From: a virus
Virus record (IMG/VR): IMGVR_UViG_3300020401_000070
Coordinates: 1 to 28,468 of that record
DNA: 28,468 bases
Strand: one strand, 5' to 3'
A model generated the notes under the pieces. The model did not search any database. It saw only the letters and a list, made by a program, of their open reading frames with translations, and was not told the DNA's origin. Shown here piece after piece: positions 1-7,664 of the stretch. The translations under genes were made by a program, and so were the position numbers. Position 1 is the stretch's first letter; every line of letters begins with the position of its first letter.

Positions 1-164
1 GATCTGTTTCCATATCTTTCAACTTCTTGTTCGTATACATCAGGTAAAAATTGTTGAGCCCACATATTAAATGAGCTGTCTGTAAAATCAATATAGTTAC
101 CAGCATAAAGAGCCTTGCTTTGGGTTGGTTGCAAAGCAGCTGGTACTCCACTTGTAAAAGCCAT
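1..164 (-). CDS. Probable major capsid protein, N-terminal 54 codons only
   Basis: An open frame begins with ATG at 164 and runs off the window at base 1. The protein starts MAFTSGVPAALQPTQSKALY and continues with a Trp/Gln/Glu-rich stretch (SSFNMWAQQFLPDVYEQE). The start follows an A/T-rich leader 20 bases after the scaffold-like gene. No capsid fold can be judged from 54 residues. The call rests on order: large terminase, portal, acidic coiled protein, then this gene is the usual packaging-to-capsid order in tailed phages, and the major capsid gene normally follows the scaffold. It could instead be a minor head protein. The reading frame is well supported; the function is inferred from position. 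Confidence 0.62.
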   Translation of the reverse strand, partial: MAFTSGVPAALQPTQSKALYAGNYIDFTDSSFNMWAQQFLPDVYEQEVERYGNR

Positions 165-184
165 TTGTAAAAATTTTTAATTTA

Positions 185-1465
185 TTATTTTGTCCATTTT
201 ATTCGCAATTTATCAGAAGAATCACCGGACACAACCCTTATTTTATCACCAGACGAAGTTGTTATTACTGAATTATCCACTCTTGGGGACATATCAATAT
301 TTTTAGCTTCTTTTGCTTGTGCTTTTATGGCGTCTGCACGCCCTTGTTCATAAAAATGAGATGCAATTTTATCTGCATTTCTTCCAGCAAATAGTGCTTT
401 GTGATAGCTACTAGCATCACCTAAATTACCGTCTTTATCAACAAATTCATTTATAAAATTTTTTAGATCAGATTGATATTCTTTTACAGCTTTTGTATTG
501 TCAACTTTAAACCTAAATTTTTTGTCTTCAACTTGAAAATCAAACCCTTTAAAGTTGTTATTAAAAACCTTTTCTGTTTTTTCTAAAAAACTTTTTTGTT
601 GGTTGTTCCAGCTTTCCTTTTCAGATTGCTGTTCTTTATAATACTCTAAAGCGCTTACATATTCTTCAGGAATATCATTTTGCTTACTTAACTTAAGGTC
701 CGCATAATATTTGCTTTTAGAATCATCAAAGTACTTTTTAGCATTATATAGTTCTTCTTTAAATAAAACTTGTTTAGCGCGTATATCAGAACTTTCGTCT
801 GTTTCTTCATCGTATGAAAAGTTCTTTTGCATTAAAAAGTTTATATCTTCATTATCTAAATGAGGTTTTGTTGTTTTATAATATTCATACACAAGATTTG
901 TATTATTCATTTTAGAATAATCTCTATTAAGATTAACATAATCTTCTAAAGATCCTCCAGTCTCTTGCATGAAATCAATTAATTTTTGAATATTTTCAGG
1001 ATATTCAACTTTATTTTCGTTTTGCGGTTGAGGTTGTTTTTCAACAGTTTCCTCAACAATTTTTTCTTCTTCTTTAGTATCTTCTTCTTTAGTATCTTCA
1101 ATTAATTCTAAAGGAGAGTCTACTTCCTGCCCCTGTTCTTCCTCGTTACTTTTATTTTCTTCTTCTTGTTTATTTTCTCCGGCAGGTTCTTTAGTTTCTT
1201 CTTCGTTTTCTTTTTGAATTTTTTCGCTAGTTTCGGATCCGTCGCGTACAGATACCTCATTTGTGCTTTGCTCTTGAACGGCATTTTCTTCTTTTTTTGT
1301 TGGAGGTTTATCAACATTTACACGATACACACCGTCTTCTTGAAAACCATAATTAGAATCTACTTCACCTTTGTCTATTGCATCTTGCAATACATTGGCT
1401 TCTTTTTCTTGTGTTGAAACTTCTTCTTTAGCTTCAACAGCGCTTACTTTAACATTTTCTTCCAT
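185..1465 (-). CDS. Acidic coiled protein, probable capsid scaffolding protein
   Basis: This 426-aa protein lies between the portal and the probable capsid gene, where tailed phages usually encode a scaffold that guides procapsid assembly and is then removed. Residues 1-150 are low-complexity and dominated by Glu, Lys, Gln and Asn, with an exact tandem DNA repeat encoding EDTKEEDTKEE near residues 123-133. Residues 155-390 are predicted by eye to be largely helical, with Lys/Glu-rich heptads and many Tyr/Phe. The C-terminal 30 residues are basic and beta-like (DKIRVVSGDSSDKLRIKWTK), as would suit a capsid-binding tail. I see no protease motif. A second frame carrying a recognisable small protein lies inside residues 61-115. 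The scaffold role is inferred from position and composition. Confidence 0.62.
   Translation of the reverse strand: MEENVKVSAVEAKEEVSTQEKEANVLQDAIDKGEVDSNYGFQEDGVYRVNVDKPPTKKEENAVQEQSTNEVSVRDGSETSEKIQKENEEETKEPAGENKQEEENKSNEEEQGQEVDSPLELIEDTKEEDTKEEEKIVEETVEKQPQPQNENKVEYPENIQKLIDFMQETGGSLEDYVNLNRDYSKMNNTNLVYEYYKTTKPHLDNEDINFLMQKNFSYDEETDESSDIRAKQVLFKEELYNAKKYFDDSKSKYYADLKLSKQNDIPEEYVSALEYYKEQQSEKESWNNQQKSFLEKTEKVFNNNFKGFDFQVEDKKFRFKVDNTKAVKEYQSDLKNFINEFVDKDGNLGDASSYHKALFAGRNADKIASHFYEQGRADAIKAQAKEAKNIDMSPRVDNSVITTSSGDKIRVVSGDSSDKLRIKWTK
1066..1095. repeat. Perfect 15-bp tandem repeat, two copies
   Basis: The unit cttcttctttagtat occurs twice head to tail, within the scaffold-like gene. It duplicates a five-residue acidic unit and keeps the frame. 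It lies just downstream (in transcription order) of the overprinted frame and does not alter it. Slippage in low-complexity DNA is the simplest origin. Confidence 0.85.
1120..1284 (-). CDS. Overprinted 54-aa basic protein (MPFKSKAQ family) inside the scaffold-like gene
   Basis: A second frame on the same strand, inside codons 61-115 of the acidic gene, encodes a 54-aa protein ending in TAG. It starts MPFKSKAQMRYLYATDPKLA, then has a Lys-rich run, the segment KNLPEKI and a basic tail ending KNRGRK. From memory, the pattern MPFKSxAQxRYLYAxxPxLAKxF...LPEK is that of a family of small basic phage and virus proteins usually encoded as separate genes. A Glu-rich gene read one frame over tends to give Lys runs, but not this ordered motif with Met-Pro, Phe, Gln, Tyr-Leu-Tyr-Ala, Asp-Pro and Leu-Pro-Glu-Lys. 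The frame opens earlier, at an ATG at 1317, but I prefer 1284 because family members start at MPFKS. Function is unknown. Expression is unproven. Confidence 0.6.
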   Translation of the reverse strand: MPFKSKAQMRYLYATDPKLAKKFKKKTKKKLKNLPEKINKKKKIKVTRKNRGRK

Positions 1466-1492
1466 GATATAATATAATATAATAATTTACTT
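1466..1492 (-). promoter_or_regulatory. AT-only leader before the scaffold-like gene
   Basis: One of the longer gaps in the window (27 bases). Read on the coding strand it is a run of A and T with a repeating TATAT core (about 1468-1489) ending just before the ATG at 1465. It has no Shine-Dalgarno match. Such leaders could serve SD-less translation, or could hold an AT-rich phage promoter. I cannot tell which, and no -35 type element is evident because the upstream bases are portal coding sequence. Confidence 0.3.
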
Positions 1493-3916
1493 TTATTTAG
1501 GTTCAAATCTTGATAAATCAAACCCACCTAAAACGTCATTTCCTTTAGACTCAAAAGATTTTTTAGGTTTTTCTGTTTTGGGAGGGCCAGCTATTGATGC
1601 AGAACTAATTTTTTTATCTGCTATTCTTTCCTGAACCTCTGATTGTTTTTCAGCTAATTCTTTTTGAGCTTGCAACTCTAATTGTTTTAATTGAACGTTT
1701 AAATCAAATTCAAATTGCATTAATTCTCTTTTTGTCCTAGCTTCTACCTCTAATTTTTTAATATCAAATTCGTTTTCTGCATTTGATATTTGTATTTTAG
1801 ACTCTGTTTTAACTTGCTCAGCTTGAGCCTTAGCCTCTTCTATTTGTATTTGTGCTTGGCCTTGAGCTTCAGCTTGTGCAACAGAAGCTGCCTGCGCAGA
1901 TTGTTGATCCGCAGCTTGCTTTTTAATTCTTCTAAATTTTAAAAGTTGATTAGCAAGCTTTATATTGTTTACTTGTCTTATGTCAATGGCGTCTTCTAAA
2001 AATATACTGTTTTGCGAAAGAGCCATTTGTATATTAGTTTCTAAAAGTTGTTTTTCTTCTTCATCAGGCTCTAACTCTAAAAATATACCAAAGTCATGCA
2101 AATGAAGATCTTTTAATTCTTCTAAGCTTCCTACAGTAAATTTTCCTAAACCATCTATAAATGCTTTTTTAGCAGGATGGTATTCTAAAACATCTTTAAA
2201 TCTTAACGAAATAGCTTCTGCTAAAGTAAGCGTAATATACATGCTAGAATTAACTAAATGCCTTGTGGCTGTATTACTGTTTGCCGCTGCTAACTTTTGA
2301 ACACCAACTAAAGCTTTAGGGTCAGGATCAGAACCATCTCTTGCTTCATTTAATCCCGTAATATCCCGGATCATTTGCAGATATTGATTATATGCACCTA
2401 TTAATAATTGCACTTGATTGCCACCACCTCCAGGTAGTTCTTGAATTGGAACTTTACCAGGGTTAGGATCACCTTCAACTGTAAGTGATCTACCTATAAT
2501 TGAACCTGTTTGAAAGTACATATTTAAAGCCTCTTGAGGATTATAGCTTGTGCCATTTCCAAGGTCTATTTCTGCAAGTCCATCAGCATCTATATAAACA
2601 CCCGAAGGCGTCATTCTTTGTATTGCTTGTTGTAACTTTAAATGCGTAAGCTGTATAAGATCCGCATATGGAGTCATTTTAGCAACAAGAGAATCAATTC
2701 TACCTTTGTATATTCTAGGGGCAGACACAATATAATTCATTAATACTTTATTAGCATTAGAATTGGGTCTTACCATGTTTGTTGCTTTTTGCCATTTTAA
2801 AAGCTTATTACTGCCTAATAAATATACGCCTTCAAATATTACTTCTCTTGCTTGTGCTACTCTTTCAAATCTTGTTCTTTTATCTTTAGGAGGATTAAAG
2901 CTATCGTCTTTTTTAATTGCTTTTTTTGCTCCAGAAGAAATTTCTTTTATTTTATAAACACTATTTTCAAAAGTTTTCCAATTAAAATATAAAACAGTTA
3001 AAGTGTTTTCATTATCGGAATCACTATTTCCGTAATCAAAATTATCACCGTACATTAAAGAATAGTTACTTCCTTTTTTAGTAATTTCTTTTATGTCTTC
3101 TATTGTTAAATCGGGAAACTGTTTTTTAAGCTCATTTAATTTTATTCTTTTTACTTCACCAAAATAATAGCAATCCTCAAAATTAGGATCTTCTGTATAT
3201 GACCATATTAAATTAGCAGGGTCTACATAATCAAGCTTTATTCCGTCAGTATTATTAAAAGAATGTTTTACAGCAGATATACCGAGCACTGCTCCGTCGT
3301 AATCTATTCGTTTTTTTAATTCACTGTATTTATTTCTGAGAAATATATTGTTTATAGCCTGTTCTTCAGCTACTTCAATGCCTTGCTTATAATTTAATTG
3401 CATGTATAACTCGAGCTCTTCCGTATTTTCAGGAAGTTCTGACTCTGGTATATTTCTTGCGTTTACACCAAGCTCAGCTTCAATATCCGCTAATATTTGC
3501 TTAGCAGCCAAATCTCTTTGGACATTTTCAACATATTTAGTTCGCTTACCTGTAGCTATTTGGTCTTGTGCAAAAGCTTTGATAGAAAATAATCTGTCTT
3601 GCATTCCATTAACTACTATATCTATAAACTTAGGAATAATAGGCACGGGCTTCCAATCTAAGTTTAAATATGATAAATCGCCATTAATAGCAAATTCATC
3701 TTTATATTTTCTTATTGACTGCTCACCTCTAGCATATAACCTAAGCCTATGGAACTCGTCCCGTGTTTGGTAATATTTACCCAGGCCTCTGTCCTTGTTA
3801 AACCATTCTTGCTCTATAGCTTTAGCTACTTCTAACCCATACTCAGAACTTCTTTTTTGGGAGTCTGAAACAGCTTGGCTTGGAAAAATAGAATAATCTT
3901 TTTGAGTTTTTGCCAT
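1493..3916 (-). CDS. Portal protein
   Basis: The 807-aa product fits the dodecameric portal that forms the DNA entry pore at one capsid vertex. The length and several stretches match my memory of crAss-like and flavobacterial phage portals: the N-terminal YARGEQSIRKYK and NLDWKPVPIIPKFIDIVVNG segments (residues 61-104), and the mid-protein DGAVLGISAVKHSF and DPANLIWSYTEDPNFEDCYY stretches that form the portal body. Residues about 675-768 are a long Ala/Gln/Glu/Lys coiled coil, probably inside the capsid or around the DNA. The last 40 residues are Pro/Lys-rich with a terminal GGFDLSRFEPK. The gene follows the terminase by two bases, as expected for a packaging module. Portal identity is strong from context and length; the crAss-like affinity is moderate. 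Confidence 0.85.
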   Translation of the reverse strand: MAKTQKDYSIFPSQAVSDSQKRSSEYGLEVAKAIEQEWFNKDRGLGKYYQTRDEFHRLRLYARGEQSIRKYKDEFAINGDLSYLNLDWKPVPIIPKFIDIVVNGMQDRLFSIKAFAQDQIATGKRTKYVENVQRDLAAKQILADIEAELGVNARNIPESELPENTEELELYMQLNYKQGIEVAEEQAINNIFLRNKYSELKKRIDYDGAVLGISAVKHSFNNTDGIKLDYVDPANLIWSYTEDPNFEDCYYFGEVKRIKLNELKKQFPDLTIEDIKEITKKGSNYSLMYGDNFDYGNSDSDNENTLTVLYFNWKTFENSVYKIKEISSGAKKAIKKDDSFNPPKDKRTRFERVAQAREVIFEGVYLLGSNKLLKWQKATNMVRPNSNANKVLMNYIVSAPRIYKGRIDSLVAKMTPYADLIQLTHLKLQQAIQRMTPSGVYIDADGLAEIDLGNGTSYNPQEALNMYFQTGSIIGRSLTVEGDPNPGKVPIQELPGGGGNQVQLLIGAYNQYLQMIRDITGLNEARDGSDPDPKALVGVQKLAAANSNTATRHLVNSSMYITLTLAEAISLRFKDVLEYHPAKKAFIDGLGKFTVGSLEELKDLHLHDFGIFLELEPDEEEKQLLETNIQMALSQNSIFLEDAIDIRQVNNIKLANQLLKFRRIKKQAADQQSAQAASVAQAEAQGQAQIQIEEAKAQAEQVKTESKIQISNAENEFDIKKLEVEARTKRELMQFEFDLNVQLKQLELQAQKELAEKQSEVQERIADKKISSASIAGPPKTEKPKKSFESKGNDVLGGFDLSRFEPK

Positions 3917-3918
3917 AC

Positions 3919-6147
3919 TTATTTAATTAGCATACTTCTATTTCCTTCATTCTTATATTTGGAGAATGAAAAATTAAGTTTCTTTGTTGATCTTTCTTGT
4001 CTTGGTCTATATAAATGTTTTCTGCAGGCCATTATAGCTAACCCGCTGCTTATAGAAGCATCATGAGCTGTTCTTTTTGATATATCAAATTTAGCCCAGT
4101 CTTCTAATGTTCTTTGAAAATACATACTGCCGTAGTCCTCTCCTTGATTACCTACGTTTTCTTCTATGTATGATTCAATTGCGGCTGCATGTGCTTGTCT
4201 TATATCTTCTGATGTATTAGGTATTCCTCCTAATTCTGATTCTGTTTTTGATAAAGCGCCCCGTAATTTATCAGGGCGATTCATAGAATAACCTCTATAA
4301 CCTCTTCTTTTTAAATGATATAATAATCTTGGCTTATTGTTTTCTGCCAATATTGACATACCATAAAAAACTATTGCCATTAAAACATCTTCAAAAAATA
4401 TTTCGGCTGTTTGAGGTCTTGCAATATATTCTAAAAAAAATCTACTTGACGGGAAATCAGAGTTCATTGAAAATGTGGTAAGCCCATGCAAAGCTCCGTT
4501 TGAGCCACGCCCGCCTACTGTGCCTGATATATCATATGAGTCACATCCAAAATACCCAAACCCGTCGTTGCCAGGATATTTTATTCCATTTTTTTCAATT
4601 ATATTGTTTCTTAAGTGTTCTTTAGGTAACCAACTTACAAGAAATCTTCCATTTCTATTTGGTGTCCATATAACTTCACTATCTTTAATGCCATTCTTCC
4701 AAGAAAAACTACCTTTAACAACATAACCTTTCATTGCCATTTCTTCATTATGATCAATCTGTTCGTATATTTTAGTAAGATTAAATAATGAATTTAGTGT
4801 TTCATCTCTAAAAGCATGTTTTTCAGATCTTGGAAATTGTCTGTAATATTCATTTAATGCATCAGCATCGTTTTTGAGGCCTTCAACTTCGTTTTCCCAA
4901 TGTTCAATAACTCCTGTAGTGATGATGCTTCCTTCAATTCCTTTAACCGGATTTTGTGGGGTATCGAATACAGGGTATCCATACATATCAATAAATCCTT
5001 CGTAGCCCCATTCCATAGGTATGAACAAAGAATATAATCCACTTGTAGTCTGGCCATTTTTATTTCGTTCTCTAACGTCTGAGTCATAGTATAATTTTTT
5101 AAAATTATCGCCTCCTTTGTCTAAAGAGTTAGACGTTGAACCCATCATACATTTACCAACAACTCTAGCACCTAATCTTAAACAAGTTTTAGTTACTCGC
5201 CAGTTGTTTAATATATTGTCAGGTCTTTCCCACTTACCTGATTCATCGTGTACTAATAGTATTAACTTTTCACCATCATAACTATTATCACCTGTATTTT
5301 TCCAATCAATAGTTGTATCAAGACCTTGCCCTAAAAGATCGTCTTCAGACTCTTTAAAAGAATTTCTTGTTAATCTTCTTGACGGGACCTTGTAGGATAA
5401 CTCGGTCTTCGGCCTTTCCATTCCGTCTTGTATCGGTTTGAAAAAGAACGGATAGTTGGTTGATATTGGTACGACTTTATCGGTGAACATTTTTTTAGCG
5501 TCAGCACCGGTCTTGGATAGTATGCCAAACCTCGAGTCCCTTGATGTTGTAGCCATGTTAACAGTTTCTGATGATGCCATGAAGCTAAACCCAGACCGTC
5601 TATTTTTGAGGTAGCACATACCGTAACATCTGTAATCGGCCTTGCACGCCTCCCAAAAATAATAAAAGATCCTGTTAGCATGTCTGAACTCCGGAGCCCC
5701 CACGTCAATCTTTGTCCAGTTGAGATACATATAGTGCGATCCTGTAATGTAACAGGGCTCACCGTTGCACATGAACCAGTAACCATCATTACGCCTATTA
5801 AATTCAGTATCAATATAATTATAATACTGTTCTTTAGTTTGTTCGGGATGATGCTTAAACTCATGTACTGTTTTAATTTTGTTTAATGATTCAGGTCTAT
5901 TCCTTCTAGTAAATATTTGATTTTCTTTTTTTAAATGATCACCATCTATTTTATCAGGAGTTTTAGGTATTGCTATCTTAAGACCTTGAATTTCATATAT
6001 CTCACCTATTGTACCGTCTTTACTGATTATAACGCAATCTAAATCAGCATTATAACCATATTCGTATTTTTTATACTTGTTGTTTCTTTTTGTTTCTTTA
6101 GTATCTATGTGGTCTATAATTATGTTATAGAGAGATTGTTTATACAT
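3919..6147 (-). CDS. terL: Terminase large subunit (DNA-packaging ATPase/nuclease)
   Basis: A 742-aa packaging motor that cuts concatemeric phage DNA and pumps it through the portal. The ATPase domain shows a degenerate Walker A region (KNRRSGFS, residues 181-188) and a clear Walker B, LILLVHDESGKWE (295-307; Asp301-Glu302). A coupling motif GKCMMGSTSN follows (331-340). The RNase H-like nuclease domain starts near GYFGCDSYDISG (531-542; Asp536 as the first acidic ligand) and includes RTAHDAS (692-698; Asp696) as the likely last one. The HDE(S/A)GKWE and MGST.N pattern matches, as far as I recall, terminases of crAss-like and flavobacterial phages. The start overlaps the preceding stop as TAATG. 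Codons for residues about 119-259 are much richer in G+C than the rest of the gene. Confidence 0.92.
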   Translation of the reverse strand: MYKQSLYNIIIDHIDTKETKRNNKYKKYEYGYNADLDCVIISKDGTIGEIYEIQGLKIAIPKTPDKIDGDHLKKENQIFTRRNRPESLNKIKTVHEFKHHPEQTKEQYYNYIDTEFNRRNDGYWFMCNGEPCYITGSHYMYLNWTKIDVGAPEFRHANRIFYYFWEACKADYRCYGMCYLKNRRSGFSFMASSETVNMATTSRDSRFGILSKTGADAKKMFTDKVVPISTNYPFFFKPIQDGMERPKTELSYKVPSRRLTRNSFKESEDDLLGQGLDTTIDWKNTGDNSYDGEKLILLVHDESGKWERPDNILNNWRVTKTCLRLGARVVGKCMMGSTSNSLDKGGDNFKKLYYDSDVRERNKNGQTTSGLYSLFIPMEWGYEGFIDMYGYPVFDTPQNPVKGIEGSIITTGVIEHWENEVEGLKNDADALNEYYRQFPRSEKHAFRDETLNSLFNLTKIYEQIDHNEEMAMKGYVVKGSFSWKNGIKDSEVIWTPNRNGRFLVSWLPKEHLRNNIIEKNGIKYPGNDGFGYFGCDSYDISGTVGGRGSNGALHGLTTFSMNSDFPSSRFFLEYIARPQTAEIFFEDVLMAIVFYGMSILAENNKPRLLYHLKRRGYRGYSMNRPDKLRGALSKTESELGGIPNTSEDIRQAHAAAIESYIEENVGNQGEDYGSMYFQRTLEDWAKFDISKRTAHDASISSGLAIMACRKHLYRPRQERSTKKLNFSFSKYKNEGNRSMLIK

Positions 6148-6392
6148 TATTTTATTCTATCTTCTACGCCTAAAAATTTTATAGACTCTTTGTTTTGCTT
6201 TTTGTTTTCTGAAAGCTCTTCTATTTTTTCTATTATTTTAAATGAATCTTCTATTGCAACCCATTTTGCTTGCGCCGCTATTTTTGCTTTTTCAGGTTCT
6301 AACTCAACTAAATTTATTTTTTGTCTAATAACTTTGTCAAGTTCAAGTAAAGCCACCTCAGCAGCTTCAATTACTTTTTTGTGCCGACTCAT
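6147..6392 (-). CDS. Small helical protein, candidate terminase small subunit
   Basis: The 81-aa product is almost wholly helical by composition: residues 1-20 (MSRHKKVIEAAEVALLELDK) and later Glu/Lys/Ile/Leu heptads (EDSFKIIEKIEELSENKK). It lies directly before the large terminase, with stop and start overlapping as TAATG. Its own start overlaps the end of the upstream gene by 26 bases, and no internal Met offers a shorter version. A small DNA-binding terminase subunit is commonly found in this position, but I see no helix-turn-helix that would settle it. It may be an unrelated small helical protein. The reading frame is well supported by the tight packing. Confidence 0.6.
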   Translation of the reverse strand: MSRHKKVIEAAEVALLELDKVIRQKINLVELEPEKAKIAAQAKWVAIEDSFKIIEKIEELSENKKQNKESIKFLGVEDRIK

Positions 6393-6945
6393 ATTTAATT
6401 GTAATTTGATTTGATAATACTCTATATAATTTTTCGTCGTCTATATTAAACTCATATTCTGAATCAGGCGAAAAGCCCACCACGTCACCTACGGACAATC
6501 CTAATGACTCTAAATACTCGTTGCTATACACAAGCTCACCTAATAATTTTTGCTCTCTTAAAACGCTCCATTTTGAATCTTCTTTAATAGGCTTTACAAA
6601 GCAATATTCGTCTAAACATTTCCATTTGCCATTTCTTTTATAAGCGTATATTTGATCTGGTGCAACCATGTAATCATTTTCTTGTATACGACTAGATGAA
6701 TCCTTTTCTTTACCTCGTATATCAATCCATCTTCTAAAAACATTATGATGTAGTATTACACTGTCGCCTGGTTTAATGGGAGTTTTAATTATTGCAGGAA
6801 TTGCTTTTACAGTACCTATACGATTAGTGTACATATAATCTCTTTCAGAAATTTCAGTGTTGAGTATCAATTCTTTACCTTCTATATCTTTAGAGTTATT
6901 ATATCTTTTATTTGATTCAATAATAAAATTAAAAACTGACCGCAT
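6367..6945 (-). CDS. Tandem GroES-like (co-chaperonin-fold) protein
   Basis: The 192-aa product reads as two GroES-like barrels in one chain. In the first (about 25-102), IGTVKAIP (43-50), IKPGDSVILHHNV (57-69) and DYMVAPDQIYAY (91-102) line up with the GroES pattern RGxVLAVG ... VKVGDIVIF ... EVLIMxExDILAIV. In the second (about 112-187), EYCFVKPI (113-120), LGELVY (135-140), LSVGDVVGFSP (150-160) and KLYRVLSNQITIKYE (172-186) repeat the same order. No GG-hydrophobic mobile loop is obvious, so it may not cap GroEL like true GroES. It sits just before the terminase-portal-capsid genes, so help with head protein folding, as with T4 gp31, is a reasonable guess. Start is by TAATG overlap with the gene before it. 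Confidence 0.68.
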   Translation of the reverse strand: MRSVFNFIIESNKRYNNSKDIEGKELILNTEISERDYMYTNRIGTVKAIPAIIKTPIKPGDSVILHHNVFRRWIDIRGKEKDSSSRIQENDYMVAPDQIYAYKRNGKWKCLDEYCFVKPIKEDSKWSVLREQKLLGELVYSNEYLESLGLSVGDVVGFSPDSEYEFNIDDEKLYRVLSNQITIKYESAQKSN

Positions 6946-7163
6946 TAATAGTCTAAATTAAATTCAACTGATATTGCCATATTTTTATTAAAATGTTTCC
7001 AGGGCAATATTTCGTCATTTTTCTTTATGTATATATTATATGTGCCATCTTCTTCTAATATGTCAGAAATGGTATGGCCACCATAAACTTCTTGGCCTAC
7101 TGAATAATGCATAGCTTCATTCTTATAGTCTTGGCCAATTGATATTTTTCTAATTAATTTCAT
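6945..7163 (-). CDS. Small protein of unknown function (72 aa)
   Basis: The protein starts MKLIRKISIGQDYKNEAMHY and continues with a Gly/His turn (YGGHTISDI) and beta-like segments to the C-terminus (KNMAISVEFNLDY). A start at 7163 is chosen because it follows the peptidase stop by one base; an earlier in-frame ATG at 7208 would overlap the peptidase by 44 bases. I recall similar small proteins in marine phages but no assigned function. The alternation of charged and hydrophobic residues and the WKHFNKN segment suggest a compact beta fold. It is cotranscribed between the lysis cassette and the tandem GroES-like gene, so either lysis or head assembly is possible. Confidence 0.7.
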   Translation of the reverse strand: MKLIRKISIGQDYKNEAMHYSVGQEVYGGHTISDILEEDGTYNIYIKKNDEILPWKHFNKNMAISVEFNLDY

Positions 7164-7164
7164 T

Positions 7165-7509
7165 TTAATATGTCCAAATTGTTGTGTCAGGTGCACCGGG
7201 ATACCCAATGCCTAAATGTATGAATCCTCTTTTTCTGCTAATACCTATTCTAGTAAAGCCAACTTCAATTGCAGCTTTTACTAATCTAAAGGTTTTACCA
7301 CCTCCAACACTTTCAATATCAACAGCAGCGCCATATGCGTGCTCGCCTGGTTGCTCTTTTGCTGCTTCTATAGGATGCTCGGGACTTCTATAGCTGGAAG
7401 TAATTTTTATTGGATAACCGTATTTTTCACGCACTTCATCTAACATAGACAAAAGCTTGCTATCCATCATTTCAAAATTTGAAAATTCAGACTCTTCAAA
7501 GTATTTCAT
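7165..7509 (-). CDS. M15-type D-Ala-D-Ala carboxypeptidase/endolysin
   Basis: A 114-aa zinc peptidase of the M15 (VanY/DacA-like, Peptidase_M15_3) family that cuts peptidoglycan stem peptides. The family signature is complete: ITSSYRSPEHP (36-46), then H57 in GEHAYGAAVDIE with D64, then H98 in FIHLGIG, the three expected zinc ligands (His, Asp, His). The GFTRIGIS strand (84-91) before the last ligand is also typical. There is no signal peptide, so export would rely on the holin just upstream. It starts by a 4-base ATGA overlap with a 52-aa membrane protein. Short for an endolysin but normal for this family. This is the likely lysis enzyme; a virion-associated role is less likely given the holin neighbour. 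Confidence 0.85.
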   Translation of the reverse strand: MKYFEESEFSNFEMMDSKLLSMLDEVREKYGYPIKITSSYRSPEHPIEAAKEQPGEHAYGAAVDIESVGGGKTFRLVKAAIEVGFTRIGISRKRGFIHLGIGYPGAPDTTIWTY

Positions 7510-7664
7510 TTTTCTTTTCTATCTTTTAATTTTATATAAATATTCATCCCTGTATAAACTATTGTCATAACTAATACTACGGTTTGTAGTACGGGGTTAA
7601 TATTCGGCATTGCTGAAAAAGCAACTGCTCCGACATTTATGCCGTAAATTTTTAAGTCATTCAT
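7506..7664 (-). CDS. 52-aa single-span membrane protein of the lysis cassette
   Basis: A short gene fitted exactly between holin and peptidase, with ATGA overlaps at both ends. The product starts MNDLKIYGINVGAVAFSAMP, has one hydrophobic span at about residues 28-45 (VVLVMTIVYTGMNIYI core) and ends in a basic cytoplasmic-type tail (KLKDRKEK). The exact fit and translational coupling argue that it is real. Candidate roles are a second holin/antiholin or a spanin-like component. I see no lipobox and no coiled periplasmic domain, which makes a spanin less likely. The membrane call is firm, the lysis role is by context. Confidence 0.72.
   Translation of the reverse strand: MNDLKIYGINVGAVAFSAMPNINPVLQTVVLVMTIVYTGMNIYIKLKDRKEK

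Noticed and set aside
1166-1417. Plus-strand frame rich in Phe and Leu, resembling a membrane protein
   Set aside because: It is the antisense of Glu/Lys codons (GAA/AAA read as TTC/TTT) of the scaffold-like gene and lies on the strand with no other genes.
5370-5864. A 164-codon open frame on the minus strand inside the large terminase gene
   Set aside because: It coincides with the G+C-rich patch, where stops are rarer. The product has no recognisable motif, mixed composition and no coupling to neighbours, unlike the overprinted frame at 1,120.
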